Origin: Hydractinia symbiolongicarpus
Lineage: Eukaryota; Cnidaria; Hydrozoa; Anthoathecata; Hydractiniidae
Reading direction: 5' to 3'
Length of the DNA stretch: 64,000 bases
Assembly: GCF_029227915.1 (NCBI RefSeq)
Contig: NC_079883.1
Coordinates: forward strand, 31,374,001-31,438,000
The notes under the pieces are model-generated. The model saw only the letters and a program-made list of their open reading frames with translations, did no database searches and was not told where the DNA came from. Below are positions 1-14,100 of the stretch, piece after piece. Each line of letters starts with the position of its first letter. The stretch's first letter is position 1. A program made the translations under genes and the position numbers.

Positions 1-3000
1 ACTACAAGTCTTATGCGTTTTAGTGGTGAAAAGATAATTTAAAAAATCGTTCTGGAAATGAGTTTACTGACAGGGTACTTTTTTTGTATACATTCGACTA
101 TATGGGCCAAGCCCGGGATTTACGGGAAATCGCGGGTTTTTGTTTGCCGGCGATTAAACCTCTTTCATTAAGCGTCTTATCAAAAATGAACACATTTTTG
201 AAAACTACAAGTCTTATGCGTTTTAGTGGTGAAAAGATAATTTAAAAAATCGTTCTGGAAATGAGTTTACTCACAGGGTACTTTTTTTGTATACATTCGA
301 CTATATGGGCCAAGCCCGGGATTTACGGGAAATCGCGGGTTTTCGTTTGCCGGCGATTAAACCTCTTTCATTAAGCGTCTCATCAAAAATGAGAACATTT
401 TTGGAAACTACAAGTCTCATGCGTTTTAGTGGTGAAAAAAATTTTTAAAAAATCGTTCGGGAAATGAGTTTACTCCCTGGCTACTTTCTTTGTATACTTT
501 TGACTATACGGGCCAAGCCCGACATTTACGGGAAATCGCGGTTTTTCGTTTGCCGGCGATTAAACTTCTTTTATTCAGTGTCTCATCAAAAATGAAAACA
601 TTTTTAAAAACTACAAGTCTCATGCGTTTTAGTGGTGAAAAGATAATTTAAAAAATCGTTTTGGAAATGAGTTTACTCACAGGGTACTTTCTTTGTATAC
701 ATTCGACTACACGGGCCAAGCCCGGGATTTACGGGAAATCGCGGGTTATCGTTTGCTGGCGATTAAGCCACTTTCACTAAGCGTCTCATCAAAAATGAAA
801 ACATTTCTGAAAACTACAAGTCTCATGCGTTTTAGTGGTGAAAAAATAATTTAAAAAATCGTTCGGGAACTGAGTTTACTCCCTAGGTACTTTCTTTGTA
901 TACTTTTGACTATACGGGCCGAGTCCGGGATTTACAGGAAGTCGCGGGTTTTTGTTTGCCGGCGATTAAACTTCTTTTATTCAGCGTCTTATCAAAAATG
1001 AAAACATTTTTAAAAACTAAAAGTGTCATGGGCTTTAGTGGTGAAATAATAATTTAAAAAATCCTTCGGGAAATGAGTTTACACCCTGGGTACTTTCTTT
1101 GTATACTTTTGTGTATACGGGCCGAGTCTGGGGTTTACGGGAAATGGCGGGTTTTCGTTTGCCGGCGATTAAACTTCTTTTATTCAGCGTCTCATCAAAA
1201 ATGAAAACATTTTTAAAAACTACAAGTCTCATGGGCTTTAGTGGTGAAATAAAAATTTAAAAAATCGTTCTGGAAATGAGTTTACACCCTGGGTACTTTC
1301 TTTGTACACTTTTGACTATACGGGCCGAGTCCGGGATTTACGGGAAGTCGCAGGTTTTCGTTTGCCGGCGATTAAACTTCTTTTATTCAGCGTCTCATCA
1401 AAAATGAAAACATTTTTGAAAACTACAAGTCTCATGCGTTTTAGTGGTGAAAAAATAATTTAAAAAATCGTTCGGGAAATGAGTTTACTCCCTGGGTACT
1501 TTCTTTGTATACTTTTGATTATACGGGCCGAGTCCGGGGTTTACGGGAAATGGCGGGTTTTCGTTTGCCGGCGATTAAACTTCTTTTATTCAGCGTCTCA
1601 TCAAAAATGAAAACATTTTTGAAAACTACAAGTCTCATGCGTTTTAGTGGTAAAAAGATAATTTAAAAAATCGCTCGGGAAATGAGTTTACTCCCTGGGC
1701 ACTTTCTTTGTATACTTTTGACTATACGGGCCAAGCCCGGGATTTACGGGAAATCGCGGGTTTTCGTTTGCCGGCGTTGAAACTTCTTTTATTCAGCGTC
1801 TCATCAAAAATGAGAACAATTTTGAAACCTACAAGTCTCATGGGCTTTAGTGGTGAAAAAATAATTTAAAAAATCGTTCGGGAAATGAGTTTACACCCTG
1901 GGTACTTTCTTTGTACACTTTTGACTATACGGGCCGAGTCCGGTATTTACGGGAAGTCGCAGGTTTTCGTTTGCCGGCGATTAAACTTCTTTTATTCAGC
2001 GTCTCATCAAAAATGAAAACATTTTTGAAAACTACAAGTCTCATGCGTTTTAGTGGTGAAAAAATAATTTAAAAAATCGTTCGGGAAATGAGTTTACTCC
2101 CTGGGTACTTTCTTTGTATACTTTTGATTATACGGGCCGAGTCCGGGGTTTACGGGAAATGGCGGGTTTTCGTTTGCCGGCGATAAAACTTCTTTTATTC
2201 AGCGTCTCATCAAAAATGAAAACATTTTTGAAAACCACAAGTCTCATGCGTTTTAGTGGTGAAAAAATAATATAAAAAATCGTTCGGGAAGTGAGTTTAC
2301 TCCCTGGGTACTTTCTTTGTATACTTTTGACTATACGGGCCAAGCCCGGGATTTACGGGAAATGGCGGGTTTTCGTTTGCCGGCGATTAAACTTCTTTTA
2401 TTCAGAGTCTCATCAAAAATGAAAACATTTTTGAAAACTACAAGTCTCATGCGTTTTAGTGGTGAAAAAATAATATAAAAAATCGTTCGGGAAATGAGTT
2501 TACACTCTGGGTACTTTCTTTGTATACTTTTGAGTATACGGGCCGAGTCAGGGATTTACGGGAAATCGCAGGTTTTCGTTTGCCGGCGATTAAACTTCCT
2601 TCATTCAGCGTCTCATCAAAAATGAAAACATTTTAGAAAACTACAAGTCTCATTCGTTTTAGTGGTGAAAAAATAATTTAAAAAATCGTTCGGGAAATGA
2701 GTTTACTCCCTGGATACTTTCTATATATACTTTTGATTATACGAGCCGAGTCCGGGGTTTACGGGAAATGGCGGGTTTTCGTTTGCCGTGGATTAAACTT
2801 CTTTTATTCAGCGTCTCATCAAAAATGAAAACATTTTGAAAAACTACAAGTTCCATGGGCTTTAGTGGTGAAATAATAATTTAAAAAATCGTTCTGGAAA
2901 TGAGTTTACACCCTGGGTACTTTCTTTGTACACTTTTGACTATACGGGCCGAGTCCGAGATTTACGGGAAGTCGCAGATTTTCGTTTACCGGCGATTAAA

Positions 3001-3859
3001 CTTCTTTTATTCAGCGTCTCATCAAAAATGAAAAACATTTTTGAAAACTACAAGTCTCGTGCGTTTTAGTGGTGAAAAAATAATTTTAAAAATCGTTCGG
3101 GAAATGAGTTTACTCCCTGGGTACTTTCTTTGTATACTTTTGACTATACGGGCCAAGCCCGGGATTTACGGGAAATGGCGGGTTTTCGTTTGCCGGCGAT
3201 TAAACTTCTTTTATTCAGTGTCTCATCAAAAATGAAAACATTTTTGAAAACTACAAGTCTCATGGGCTTTAGTGGTGAAATAAAAATTTAAAAAATCGTT
3301 CGGGAAATGAGTTTACACCCTGGGTACTTTCTTTGTATACTTTAGACTATACGGGCCGAGTCCGGGATTTACGGGAAATCGCAGGTTTTCGTTTGCCGGC
3401 GATTAAACTTCTTTCATTCAGCGTCTCATCAAAAATGAAAACATTTTTGAAAACTACAAGTCTCATGCGTTTTAGTGGTGAAAAAAAAAATTAAAAAATC
3501 GTTCGGGAAATGAGTTTACTCCCTGGGTACTTTCTTTGTATACATTCGACTATACGGGCCAAGCCCGGGATTTACGGGAAATCGCGGGTTTTCCTTTGCC
3601 CGCGATTAAACTTCTTTTATTCAGCGTCTCATCAAAAATGAAAACATTTTTGAAAACTACAAGTGTCATGCGTTTTAGTGGTGAAAAAATAATTTAAAAA
3701 ATCGTTCGGAGAAATGAGTTTACTCCCTGGGTACTTTCTTTGTATACTTTTGATTATACGGGCCGAGTCCGGGGTTTACGGGAAATGGCGGGTTTTCGTT
3801 TGCCGGCGATTAAACTTCTTTTATTCAGCGTCTCATCAAAAATGAAAACATTTTTGAAA
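1..3859. repeat. Left-edge block, mixed type B-rich units
   Basis: About 19 units. The first two units are near-duplicates of each other, both with CTATATGGGCC and CTTTTTTTGTATAC, and a unit with the same markers restarts at 16445. Units from 204 to about 1689 recur 3,656 bp downstream. A recognisable set at about 1,800-3,860 recurs at about 17,480-19,360 and again near 52.5-55.2 kb. It includes a unit with GGGAAGTGAG, one with CTTTCTATATATAC (near 2716) and one with AAGTTCCATGGGC (near 2848). No gene or other element was seen. Confidence 0.85.
204..1689. repeat. Left copy of an 18-unit-offset (3,656 bp) duplication
   Basis: This stretch matches 3860 to about 5345 unit by unit. Shared rare markers include CTATATGGGCC with a long T-run, GTGAAAAAAATTTTTAAAAA, the type C unit (at 610 and 4266), AAAAACTAAAAGT and ATCGCTCGGG (at 1670 and 5326). 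The offset is 3,656 bp, 18 units plus 2 bp. The copies differ by scattered single-base changes, so the duplication is older than the 21-unit repeat further right. Confidence 0.85.
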
Positions 3860-6800
3860 ACTACAAGTCTTATGCGTTTTAGTGGTGAAAAGATAATTTA
3901 AAAAATCGTTCTGGAAATGAGTTTACTCACAGGGTACTTTTTTTGTATACATTCGACTATATGGGCCAAGCCCGGGATTTACGGGAAGTCGCGGGTTTTC
4001 GTTTGTCGGAGATTAAACCTCTTTCATTAAGCGTCTCCTCAAAAATGAGAACATTTTTGGAAACTACAAGTCTCATGCGTTTTAGTGGTGAAAAAAATTT
4101 TTAAAAAATCGTTCGGGAAATGAGTTTACTCCCTGGGTACTTTCTTTGTATACTTTTGACTATACGGGCCAAGCCCGACATTTACGGGAAATCGCGGTTT
4201 TTCGTTTGCCGGCGATTAAACTTCTTTTATTCAGTGTCTCATCAAAAATAAAAACATTTTTGAAAACTACAAGTCTCATGCGTTTTAGTGGTGAAAAGAT
4301 AATTTAAAAAATCGTTTTGGAAATGAGTTTACTCACAGGGTACTTTCTTTGTATACATTCGACTACACGGGCCAAGCCCGGGATTTACGGGAAATCGCAG
4401 GTTATCGTTTGCTGGCGATTAAGCCACTTTCACTAAGCGTCTCATCAAAAATGAAAACATTTCTGAAAACTACAAGTCTCATGCGTTTTAGTGGTGAAAA
4501 ATTAATTTAAAAAATCGTTCGGGAACTGAGTTTACTCCCTGGGTACTTTCTTTGTATACTTTTGACTATACGGGCCGAGTCCGGGATTTACGGGAAGTCG
4601 CGGGTTTTTGTTTGCCGGCGATTAAACTTCTTTTATTCAGCGTCTTATCAAAAATGAAAACATTTTTAAAAACTAAAAGTCTCATGGGCTTTAGTGGTGA
4701 AATAATAATTTAAAAAATCCTTCGGGAAATGAGTTTACACCCTGGGTACTTTCTTTGTATACTTTTGCGTATACGGGCCGAGTCTGGGGTTTACGGGAAA
4801 TGGCGGGTTTTCGTTTGCCGGCGATTAAACTTCTTTTATTCAGCGTCTCATCAAAAATGAAAACATTTTTAAAAACTACAAGTCTCATGGGCTTTAGTGG
4901 TGAAATAAAAATTTAAAAAATCGTTCTGGAAATGAGTTTACACCCTGGGTACTTTCTTTGTACACTTTTGACTATCCGGGCCGAGTCCGGGATTTACGGG
5001 AAGTCGCAGGTTTTCGTTTGCCGGCGATTAAACTTCTTTTATTCAGCGTCTCCTCAAAAATGAAAACATTTTTAAAAACTACAAGTCTCATGCGTTTTAG
5101 TGGTGAAAAAATAATTTAAAAAATCGTTCGGGAAATGAGTTTACTCCCTGGGTACTTTCTTTGTATACTTTTGATTATACGGGCCGAGTCCGGGGTTTAC
5201 GGGAAATGGCGGGTTTTCGTTTGCCGGCGATTAAACTTCTTTTATTCAGCTTCTCATCAAAAATGAAAACATTTTTGAAAACTACAAGTCTCATGCGTTT
5301 TAGTGGTGAAAAGATAATTTAAAAAATCGCTCGGGAAATGAGTTTACTCCCTGGGTACTTTTTTGTATACTTTTGACTATACGGGCCGAGTCCGGGATTT
5401 ACGGGAAATCGCAGGTTTTCGTTTGCCGGCGATTAAACTTCTTTTATTCAGCGTCTCATCAAAAATGAAAACATTTTTGAAAACTACAAGACTCATGCGT
5501 TTTAGTGGTGCAAAAATAAATTAAAAAATCGTTGGGGAAATGAGTTTACTCCCTGGGCACTTTCTTTGTATACTTTTGACTATACGGGCCAAGCCCGGGA
5601 TTTACGGGAAATCGCGGGTTTTCGTTTGCCGGCGTTGAAACTTCTTTCACTAAGCGTCTCATCAAAAATGAAAACATTTCTGAAAACTACAAGTCTCATG
5701 CGTTTTAGTGGTGAAAAGATAATTTAAAAAATCGTTCGGGAACTGAGTTTACTCCCTGGGTACTTTCTTTGTATACTTTTGACTATAAGGGCCGAGTCCG
5801 GGATTTAGGGGAAGTCGCGGGTTTTTGTTTGCCGGCGATTAAACTTCTTTTATTCAGCGTCTTATCAAAAATGAAAAAATTTTTAAAAACTAAAAGTCTC
5901 ATGGGCTTTAGTGGTGAAATAATAATTTAAAAAATCCTTCGGGAAATGAGTTTACACCCTGGGTACTTTCTTTGTATACTTTTGACTATACGGGCCGAGT
6001 CTGGGGTTTACGGGAAATGGCGGGTTTTCGTTTGCCGGCGATTAAACTTCTTTTATTCAGCGTCTCATCAAAAATGAAAACATTTTTAAAAACTACAAGT
6101 CTCATGGGCTTTAGTGGTGAAATAAAAATTTAAAAAATCGTTCTGGAAATGAGTTTACACCCTGGGTACTTTCTTTGTACACTTTTGACTATACGGGCCG
6201 AGTCCGGGATTTACGGGAAGTCGCAGGTTTTCGTTTGCCGGCGATTAAACTTCTTTTATTCAGCGTCTCCTCAAAAATGAAAACATTTTTGAAAACTACA
6301 AGTCTCATGCGTTTTAGTGGTGAAAAAATAATTTAAAAAATCGTTGGGGAAATTAGTTTACTCCCTGGGCACTTTCTTTGTATACTTTTGACTATACGGG
6401 CCAAGCCCGGGATTTACGGGAAATCGCGGGTTTTCGTTTGCCGGCGTTGAAACTTCTTTTATTCAGCGTCTCATCAAAAATGAAAACAATTTTGAAAACT
6501 ACAAGTCTCATGCGTTTTAGTGGTGAAAAGATAATTTAAAAAATCGTTTTGGAAATGAGTTTACTCACAGGGTACTTTCTTTGTATACATTCGACTACAC
6601 GGGGCAAGCCCGGGATTTACGGGAAATCGCGGGTTATCGTTTGCTGGCGATTAAGCCACTTTCACTAAGCGTCTCATCAAAAATGAAAACATTTTTGGAA
6701 ACTACAAGTCTCATGCGTTTTAGTGGTGAAAAAATTTTTTAAAAAATCGTTCGGGAAATGAGTTTACTCCCTGGGTACTTTCTTTGTATACTTTTGACTA

Positions 6801-6903
6801 TACAGGCCAAGCCCGACATTTACGGGAAATTGCGGTTTTTCGTTTGCCGGCGATTAAACTTCTTTTATTCAGTGTCTCATCAAAAATGAAAACATTTTTG
6901 AAA
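3860..6903. repeat. Block of 15 units linking the left edge to the 21-unit repeat
   Basis: The first 1.5 kb is the right copy of the 3,656 bp duplication. The rest, from about 5,350, holds units that resemble pieces of the 5- and 8-unit repeats downstream but in a different order. Examples are ATGAAAAAATTTTTAAAAAC near 5871, also seen near 8308 and 12571, and the GTTGGGGAAAT variant near 5530 and 6351. Type C units begin at 4266 and 6498. One unit near 5641 joins type B CTTCTTT to type C CACTAAGCG and looks like a recombinant. No gene seen. Confidence 0.85.
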
Positions 6904-7106
6904 ACTACAAGTCTCATGCGTTTTAGTGGTGAAAAGATAATTTAAAAAATCGTTTTGGAAATGAGTTTACTCACAGGGTACTTTCTTTGTATACATTCGA
7001 CTACACGGGCCAAGCCCGGGATTTACGGGAAATCGCGGGTTATCGTTTGCTGGCGATTAAGCCACTTTCACTAAGCGTCTCATCAAAAATGAAAACATTT
7101 CTGAAA
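6904..7106 (+). repeat. Exemplar type C unit (203 bp), restricted to the first 17 kb
   Basis: This variant carries CTACACGGGCC, GGGTTATCGTTTGCTGGCG and CACTTTCACTAAGCG, so the GCCGGC palindrome is lost. Units of this type begin at 610, 4266, 6498, 6904, 7919, 9543, 11167, 12182, 13806, 15430 and 16851, and I found none further right. Their spacings (406, 1015, 1624, 1624, 1015, 1624, 1624 and 1421 bp from 6498 onward) make them the best internal ruler for the higher-order structure of 6.9-16.9 kb. The right end looks like a type A derivative. Confidence 0.9.
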
Positions 7107-10100
7107 ACTACAAGTCTCATGCGTTTTAGTGGTGAAAAAATAATTTAAAAAATCGTTCGGGAACTGAGTTTACTCCCTGGGTACTTTCTTTGTATACTTT
7201 TGACTATACGGGCCGAGTCCGGGATTTACGGGAAGTCGCGGGTTTTTGTTTGCCGGCGATTAAACTTCTTTTATTCAGCGTCTTATCAAAAATGAAAACA
7301 TTTTTAAAAACTAAAAGTCTCATGGGCTTTAGTGGTGAAATAATAATTTAAAAAATCCTTCGGGAAATGAGTTTACACCCTGGGTACTTTCTTTGTATAC
7401 TTTTGCGTATACGGGCCGAGTCTGGGGTTTACGGGAAATGGCGGGTTTTCGTTTGCCGGCGATTAAACTTCTTTTATTCAGCGTCTCATCAAAAATGAAA
7501 ACATTTTTGAAAACTACAAGTTTTATGCCTTTTAGTGGTGAAAAGATAATTTAAAAAATCGTTCTGGAAATGAGTTTACACCCTGGGTACTTTCTTTGTA
7601 CACTTTTGACTATACGGGCCGAGTCCGGGATTTACGGGAAGTCGCAGGTTTTCGTTTGCCGGCGATTAAACTTCTTTTATTCAGCGTCTCCTCAAAAATG
7701 AAAACATTTTTGAAAACTACAAGTCTCATGCGTTTTAGTGGTGAAAAAATAATTTAAAAAATCGTTGGGGAAATGAGTTTACTCCCTGGGCACTTTCTTT
7801 GTATACTTTTGACTATACGGGCCAAGCCCGGGATTTACGGGAAATCGCGGGTTTTCGTTTGCCGGCGTTGAAACTTCTTTTATTCAGCGTCTCATCAAAA
7901 ATGAAAACAATTTTGAAAACTACAAGTCTCATGCGTTTTAGTGGTGAAAAGATAATTTAAAAAATCGTTTTGGAAATGAGTTTACTCACAGGGTACTTTC
8001 TTTGTATACATTCGACTACACGGGCCAAGCCCGGGATTTACGGGAAATCGCGGGTTATCGTTTGCTGGCGATTAAGCCACTTTCACTAAGCGTCTCATCA
8101 AAAATGAAAACATTTCTGAAAACTACAAGTCTTATGCGTTTTAGTGGTGAAAAAATAATTTAAAAAATAGTTCGGGAACTGAGTTTACTCCCTGGGCACT
8201 TTCTTTGTATACTTTTGACTATACGGGCCGAGTCCGGGATTTACGGGAAGTCGCGGGTTTTTGTTTGCCGGCGATTAAACTTCTTTTATTCAGCGTCTTA
8301 TCAAAAATGAAAAAATTTTTAAAAACTAAAAGTCTCATGGGCTTTAGTGGTGAAATAATAATTTAAAAAATCCTTCGGGAAATGAGTTTACACCCTGGGT
8401 ACTTTCTTTGTATACTTTTGCGTATACGGGCCGAGTCTGGGGTTTACGGGAAATGGCGGGTTTTCGTTTGCCGGCGATTAAACTTCTTTTATTCAGCGTC
8501 TCATCAAAAATGAAAACATTTTTAAAAACAACAAGTCTCATGGGCTTTAGTGGTGAAATAAAAATTTAAAAAATCGTTCTGGAAATGAGTTTACACCCTG
8601 GGTACTTTCTTTGTACACTTTTGACTATACGGGCCGAGTCCGGGATTTACGGGAAGTCGCAGGTTTTCGTTTGCCGGCGATTAAACTTCTTTTATTCAGC
8701 GTCTCCTCAAAAATGAAAACATTTCTGAAAACTACAAGTCTCATGCGTTTTAGTGGTGAAAAAATAATTTAAAAAATCGTTCGGGAACTGAGTTTACTCC
8801 CTGGGTACTTTCTTTGTATACTTTCGACTATACGGGCCGAGTCCGGGATTTACGGGAAGTCGCGGGTTTTTGTTTGCCGGCGATTAAACTTCTTTTATTC
8901 AGCGTCTTATCAAAAATGAAAACATTTTTAAAAACTAAAAGTCTCATGGGCTTTAGTGGTGAAATAATAATTTAAAAAATCGTTCGGGAAATGAGTTTAC
9001 ACCCTGGGTACTTTCTTTGTATACTTTTGCGTATACGGGCCGAGTCTGGGGTTTACGGGAAATGGCGGGTTTTCGTTTGCCGGCGATTAAACTTCTTTTA
9101 TTCAGCGTCTCATCAAAAATGAAAACATTTTTGAAAACTACAAGTCTTATGCCTTTTAGTGGTGAAAAGATAATTTAAAAAATCGTTCTGGAAATGAGTT
9201 TACACCCTGGGTACTTTCTTTGTACACTTTTGACTATACGGGCCGAGTCCGGGATTTACGGGAAGTCGCAGGTTTTCGTTTGCCGGCGATTAAACTTCTT
9301 TTATTCAGCGTTTCCTCAAAAATGAAAACATTTTTGAAAACTACAAGTCTCATGCGTTTTAGTGGTGAAAAAATAATTTAAAAAATCGTTGGGGAAATTA
9401 GTTTACTCCCTGGGCACTTTCTTTGTATACTTTTGACTATACGGGCCAAGCCCGGGATTTACGGGAAATCGCGGGTTTTCGTTTGCCGGCGTTGAAACTT
9501 CTTTTATTCAGCGTCTCATCAAAAATGAAAACAATTTTGAAAACTACAAGTCTCATGCGTTTTAGTGGTGAAAAGATAATTTAAAAAATCGTTTTGGAAA
9601 TGAGTTTACTCACAGGGTACTTTCTTTGTATACATTCGACTACACGGGCCAAGCCCGGGATTTACGGGAAATCGCGGGTTATCGTTTGCTGGCGATTAAG
9701 CCACTTTCACTAAGCGTCTCATCAAAAATGAAAACATTTCTGAAAACTACAAGTCTTATGCGTTTTAGTGGTGAAAAAATAATTTAAAAAATCGTTCGGG
9801 AACTGAGTTTACTCCCTGGGTACTTTCTTTGTATACTTTTGACTATACGGGCCGAGTCCGGGATTTACGGGAAGTCGCGGGTTTTTGTTTGCCGGCGATT
9901 AAACTTCTTTTATTCAGCGTCTTATCAAAAATGAAAACATTTTTAAAAACTAAAAGTCTCATGGGCTTTAGTGGTGAAATAATAATTTAAAAAATCCTTC
10001 GGGAAATGAGTTTACACCCTGGGTACTTTCTTTGTATACTTTTGCGTATACGGGCCGAGTCTGGGGTTTACGGGAAATGGCGGGTTTTCGTTTGCCGGCG

Positions 10101-11166
10101 ATTAAACTTCTTTTATTCAGCGTCTCATCAAAAATGAAAACATTTTTAAAAACTACAAGTCTCATGGGCTTTAGTGGTGAAATAAAAATTTAAAAAATCG
10201 TTCTGGAAATGAGTTTACACCCTGGGTACTTTCTTTGTACACTTTTGACTATACGGGCCGAGTCCGGGATTTACGGGAAGTCGCAGGTTTTCGTTTGCCG
10301 GCGATTAAACTTCTTTTATTCAGCGTCTCCTCAAAAATGAAAACATTTCTGAAAACTACAAGTCTCATGCGTTTTAGTGGTGAAAAAATAATTTAAAAAA
10401 TCGTTCGGGAACTGAGTTTACTCCCTGGGTACTTTCTTTGTATACTTTTGACTATACGGGCCGAGTCCGGGATTTACGGGAAGTCGCGGGTTTTTGTTTG
10501 CCGGCGATTAAACTTCTTTTATTCAGCGTCTTATCAAAAATGAAAACATTTTTAAAAACTAAAAGTCTCATGGGCTTTAGTGGTGAAATAATAATTTAAA
10601 AAATCCTTCGGGAAATGAGTTTACACCCTGGGTACTTTCTTTGTATACTTTTGCGTATACGGGCCGAGTCTGGGGTTTACGGGAAATGGCGGGTTTTCGT
10701 TTGCCGGCGATTAAACTTCTTTTATTCAGCGTCTCATCAAAAATGAAAACATTTTTGAAAACTACAAGTCTTATGCCTTTTAGTGGTGAAAAGATAATTT
10801 AAAAAATCGTTCTGGAAATGAGTTTACACCCTGGGTACTTTCTTTGTACACTTTTGACTATACGGGCCGAGTCCGGGATTTACGGGAAGTCGCAGGTTTT
10901 CGTTTGCCGGCGATTAAACTTCTTTTATTCAGCGTTTCCTCAAAAATGAAAACATTTTTGAAAACTACAAGTCTCATGCGTTTTAGTGGTGAAAAAATAA
11001 TTTAAAAAATCGTTGGGGAAATTAGTTTACTCCCTGGGCACTTTCTTTGTATACTTTTGACTATACGGGCCAAGCCCGGGATTTACGGGAAATCGCGGGT
11101 TTTCGTTTGCCGGCGTTGAAACTTCTTTTATTCAGCGTCTCATCAAAAATGAAAACAATTTTGAAA
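6904..11166. repeat. Higher-order repeat, 21-unit copy 1 (5+8+8 units, 4,263 bp)
   Basis: The block starts at a type C unit and is subdivided at 7919 and 9543 into 5, 8 and 8 units (1,015, 1,624 and 1,624 bp, all exact multiples of 203). A second marker, TTATGCCTTTTAG, falls at the same place in each part, with GCC at 7527, 9151 and 10775. The 5-unit part looks like an 8-unit repeat that lost three units. Private variants such as AAAATAGTTCGGG at 8165 are also found in copy 2. Matching breaks down just left of 6904, where TCAGTGTCTC replaces TCAGCGTCTC. Confidence 0.93.
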
Positions 11167-14100
11167 ACTACAAGTCTCATGCGTTTTAGTGGTGAAAAGA
11201 TAATTTAAAAAATCGTTTTGGAAATGAGTTTACTCACAGGGTACTTTCTTTGTATACATTCGACTACACGGGCCAAGCCCGGGATTTACGGGAAATCGCG
11301 GGTTATCGTTTGCTGGCGATTAAGCCACTTTCACTAAGCGTCTCATCAAAAATGAAAACATTTCTGAAAACTACAAGTCTCATGCGTTTTAGTGGTGAAA
11401 AAATAATTTAAAAAATCGTTCGGGAACTGAGTTTACTCCCTGGGTACTTTCTTTGTATACTTTTGACTATACGGGCCGAGTCCGGGATTTACGGGAAGTC
11501 GCGGGTTTTTGTTTGCCGGCGATTAAACTTCTTTTATTCAGCGTCTTATCAAAAATGAAAACATTTTTAAAAACTAAAAGTCTCATGGGCTTTAGTGGTG
11601 AAATAATAATTTAAAAAATCCTTCGGGAAATGAGTTTACACCCTGGGTACTTTCTTTGTATACTTTTGCGTATACGGGCCGAGTCTGGGGTTTACGGGAA
11701 ATGGCGGGTTTTCGTTTGCCGGCGATTAAACTTCTTTTATTCAGCGTCTCATCAAAAATGAAAACATTTTTGAAAACTACAAGTTTTATGCCTTTTAGTG
11801 GTGAAAAGATAATTTAAAAAATCGTTCTGGAAATGAGTTTACACCCTGGGTACTTTCTTTGTACACTTTTGACTATACGGGCCGAGTCCGGGATTTACGG
11901 GAAGTCGCAGGTTTTCGTTTGCCGGCGATTAAACTTCTTTTATTCAGCGTCTCCTCAAAAATGAAAACATTTTTGAAAACTACAAGTCTCATGCGTTTTA
12001 GTGGTGAAAAAATAATTTAAAAAATCGTTGGGGAAATGAGTTTACTCCCTGGGCACTTTCTTTGTATACTTTTGACTATACGGGCCAAGCCCGGGATTTA
12101 CGGGAAATCGCGGGTTTTCGTTTGCCGGCGTTGAAACTTCTTTTATTCAGCGTCTCATCAAAAATGAAAACAATTTTGAAAACTACAAGTCTCATGCGTT
12201 TTAGTGGTGAAAAGATAATTTAAAAAATCGTTTTGGAAATGAGTTTACTCACAGGGTACTTTCTTTGTATACATTCGACTACACGGGCCAAGCCCGGGAT
12301 TTACGGGAAATCGCGGGTTATCGTTTGCTGGCGATTAAGCCACTTTCACTAAGCGTCTCATCAAAAATGAAAACATTTCTGAAAACTACAAGTCTTATGC
12401 GTTTTAGTGGTGAAAAAATAATTTAAAAAATAGTTCGGGAACTGAGTTTACTCCCTGGGCACTTTCTTTGTATACTTTTGACTATACGGGCCGAGTCCGG
12501 GATTTACGGGAAGTCGCGGGTTTTTGTTTGCCGGCGATTAAACTTCTTTTATTCAGCGTCTTATCAAAAATGAAAAAATTTTTAAAAACTAAAAGTCTCA
12601 TGGGCTTTAGTGGTGAAATAATAATTTAAAAAATCCTTCGGGAAATGAGTTTACACCCTGGGTACTTTCTTTGTATACTTTTGCGTATACGGGCCGAGTC
12701 TGGGGTTTACGGGAAATGGCGGGTTTTCGTTTGCCGGCGATTAAACTTCTTTTATTCAGCGTCTCATCAAAAATGAAAACATTTTTAAAAACAACAAGTC
12801 TCATGGGCTTTAGTGGTGAAATAAAAATTTAAAAAATCGTTCTGGAAATGAGTTTACACCCTGGGTACTTTCTTTGTACACTTTTGACTATACGGGCCGA
12901 GTCCGGGATTTACGGGAAGTCGCAGGTTTTCGTTTGCCGGCGATTAAACTTCTTTTATTCAGCGTCTCCTCAAAAATGAAAACATTTCTGAAAACTACAA
13001 GTCTCATGCGTTTTAGTGGTGAAAAAATAATTTAAAAAATCGTTCGGGAACTGAGTTTACTCCCTGGGTACTTTCTTTGTATACTTTCGACTATACGGGC
13101 CGAGTCCGGGATTTACGGGAAGTCGCGGGTTTTTGTTTGCCGGCGATTAAACTTCTTTTATTCAGCGTCTTATCAAAAATGAAAACATTTTTAAAAACTA
13201 AAAGTCTCATGGGCTTTAGTGGTGAAATAATAATTTAAAAAATCGTTCGGGAAATGAGTTTACACCCTGGGTACTTTCTTTGTATACTTTTGCGTATACG
13301 GGCCGAGTCTGGGGTTTACGGGAAATGGCGGGTTTTCGTTTGCCGGCGATTAAACTTCTTTTATTCAGCGTCTCATCAAAAATGAAAACATTTTTGAAAA
13401 CTACAAGTCTTATGCCTTTTAGTGGTGAAAAGATAATTTAAAAAATCGTTCTGGAAATGAGTTTACACCCTGGGTACTTTCTTTGTACACTTTTGACTAT
13501 ACGGGCCGAGTCCGGGATTTACGGGAAGTCGCAGGTTTTCGTTTGCCGGCGATTAAACTTCTTTTATTCAGCGTTTCCTCAAAAATGAAAACATTTTTGA
13601 AAACTACAAGTCTCATGCGTTTTAGTGGTGAAAAAATAATTTAAAAAATCGTTGGGGAAATTAGTTTACTCCCTGGGCACTTTCTTTGTATACTTTTGAC
13701 TATACGGGCCAAGCCCGGGATTTACGGGAAATCGCGGGTTTTCGTTTGCCGGCGTTGAAACTTCTTTTATTCAGCGTCTCATCAAAAATGAAAACAATTT
13801 TGAAAACTACAAGTCTCATGCGTTTTAGTGGTGAAAAGATAATTTAAAAAATCGTTTTGGAAATGAGTTTACTCACAGGGTACTTTCTTTGTATACATTC
13901 GACTACACGGGCCAAGCCCGGGATTTACGGGAAATCGCGGGTTATCGTTTGCTGGCGATTAAGCCACTTTCACTAAGCGTCTCATCAAAAATGAAAACAT
14001 TTCTGAAAACTACAAGTCTTATGCGTTTTAGTGGTGAAAAAATAATTTAAAAAATCGTTCGGGAACTGAGTTTACTCCCTGGGTACTTTCTTTGTATACT

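Noticed and set aside
1035-1232. A conserved 65-codon minus-strand ORF that recurs at this place in many units
   Set aside because: It spans almost one unit, and its apparent conservation follows from unit homogeneity. The frame shifts by 2 in each 203-bp step, many units lack it, ORFs of 61-79 codons exist on the plus strand of the same DNA, and there is no gene context or recognisable domain.
2713-2730. CTTTCTATATATAC as a TATA box
   Set aside because: It is a few-base variant of the usual CTTTCTTTGTATAC in one unit family (also near 53607), with no downstream gene.
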